Source: CAMEON01 sp964427175
GTDB lineage: Bacteria > Bacillota > Clostridia > Oscillospirales > CAG-272
Length of the DNA stretch: 11,222 nt
Assembly (NCBI GenBank): GCA_964427175.1
Contig: CAYRTP010000073.1
Coordinates: forward strand, 1-11,222
Reading direction: 5' to 3'
Under the pieces are notes generated by a model that searched no databases, was not told the origin of the DNA, and worked only from the letters and a program-made list of their open reading frames with translations. This document shows positions 10,907 through 11,222 of the stretch, one piece after another. How positions within the stretch are numbered: the first letter of the stretch is position 1; every line of letters begins with the position of its first letter. The translations under genes and the position numbers were made by a program.

Positions 10907-11222
10907 ATGCAAGAAGCGAATGAGATACGTGATCGGCTACTGAATGAATTTGCCGAGAACTATATGGAAAAGCTGTTTTACTTCTGCCTGAAAAAAACGG
11001 GTAGTCAATTTGATGCAGAGGATTTGACACAGGATATTGCGCTTCAAATCATCACAGCTTTGAATAAAGGCACGATACCAACGAGTTTTTCGGCGTGGGT
11101 ATGGCAGATCGCGCGCAATCGTTATTCCGTATGGGCAACCGAAAAGCATAATCGAAATGAATTGGTAACCGGTTCCGATATCAGTGATTATGAGATAGAA
11201 GACGAAATCGAAAATATCCTTG
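10907..11222 (+). CDS. ECF-type sigma factor paralog, 3' end outside the window
   Basis: The frame opens at ATG 10907 behind AAAGGAGG and stays open for 105 codons to the window edge. The N-terminus MQEANEIRDRLLNEFAENYM aligns with the preceding gene; over the 92 residues from 'EFAENY' onward I count about 70 identities. All of sigma region 2 is present ('AEDLTQDIALQIITAL', 'FSAWVWQIARNRYSVW'); sigma region 4 and any C-terminal extension lie beyond the edge. Codon use is clearly more AT-rich than in copy 1 (CTA, ATA, TTG and ACA are frequent), so the pair has diverged mostly at synonymous sites while the leader stayed identical. It has its own promoter. Confidence 0.88.
   Translation, partial: MQEANEIRDRLLNEFAENYMEKLFYFCLKKTGSQFDAEDLTQDIALQIITALNKGTIPTSFSAWVWQIARNRYSVWATEKHNRNELVTGSDISDYEIEDEIENIL

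Overview
The window looks like chromosomal DNA of a moderately GC-rich member of the Bacillota, most likely a clostridial (Oscillospiraceae-type) gut or environmental bacterium. The reasons are strong AGGAGG-type ribosome binding sites, near-consensus sigma-A promoters with 17-bp spacers, a lipobox lipoprotein, a CCA-encoding tRNA, and clostridial-style XRE/ABC and ECF families. This is inference: the window holds no 16S rRNA or other firm taxonomic marker.

Layout, left to right. Bases 1-141 are AT-rich, with no gene I can support. A small minus-strand gene (142-537) resembles the N-terminal pre-ATP-grasp domain of carboxylate-amine ligases, but without the ligase domain. It diverges from a GNAT acetyltransferase (724-1299), which ends at a bidirectional terminator. 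Facing it is a minus-strand two-gene operon: a lipoprotein with a Cys/His metal-site-like motif (1868-2209), then a two-helix membrane protein (1339-1848). A tRNA-Arg(ACG) gene (2388-2464) is divergent from that operon. It runs into a perfect 25-bp-arm palindrome and is followed by degenerate repeats carrying broken copies of the tRNA 3' end.

Bases 2772-3128 are AT-rich and regulatory. They contain a strong promoter with an inverted repeat exactly in its spacer, a transcript of about 124 nt ending at an intrinsic terminator, and a possible 38-codon leader ORF that runs through the terminator hairpin. Next comes an operon of an XRE-type regulator (3129-3557) and two paralogous ABC exporter half-transporters (3583-5475 and 5472-7424, ATGA overlap). 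The likely scheme is a regulated, possibly attenuated, heterodimeric exporter. After a terminator and a palindrome-rich spacer, a complete enolase gene lies on the minus strand (7689-9005).

The right end carries two tandem ECF-sigma-like genes on the plus strand: one complete (9215-10765, 516 aa) and one cut by the window edge (10907 onward). Both share a 31-nt identical leader and the same -10-to-start distance. The complete protein has sigma-2 and sigma-4 regions followed by about 340 residues that include a possible winged helix and a segment I do not recognise. No anti-sigma gene is visible. This tandem family and the attenuator-like leader ahead of the exporter operon are the best candidates for undescribed biology here.
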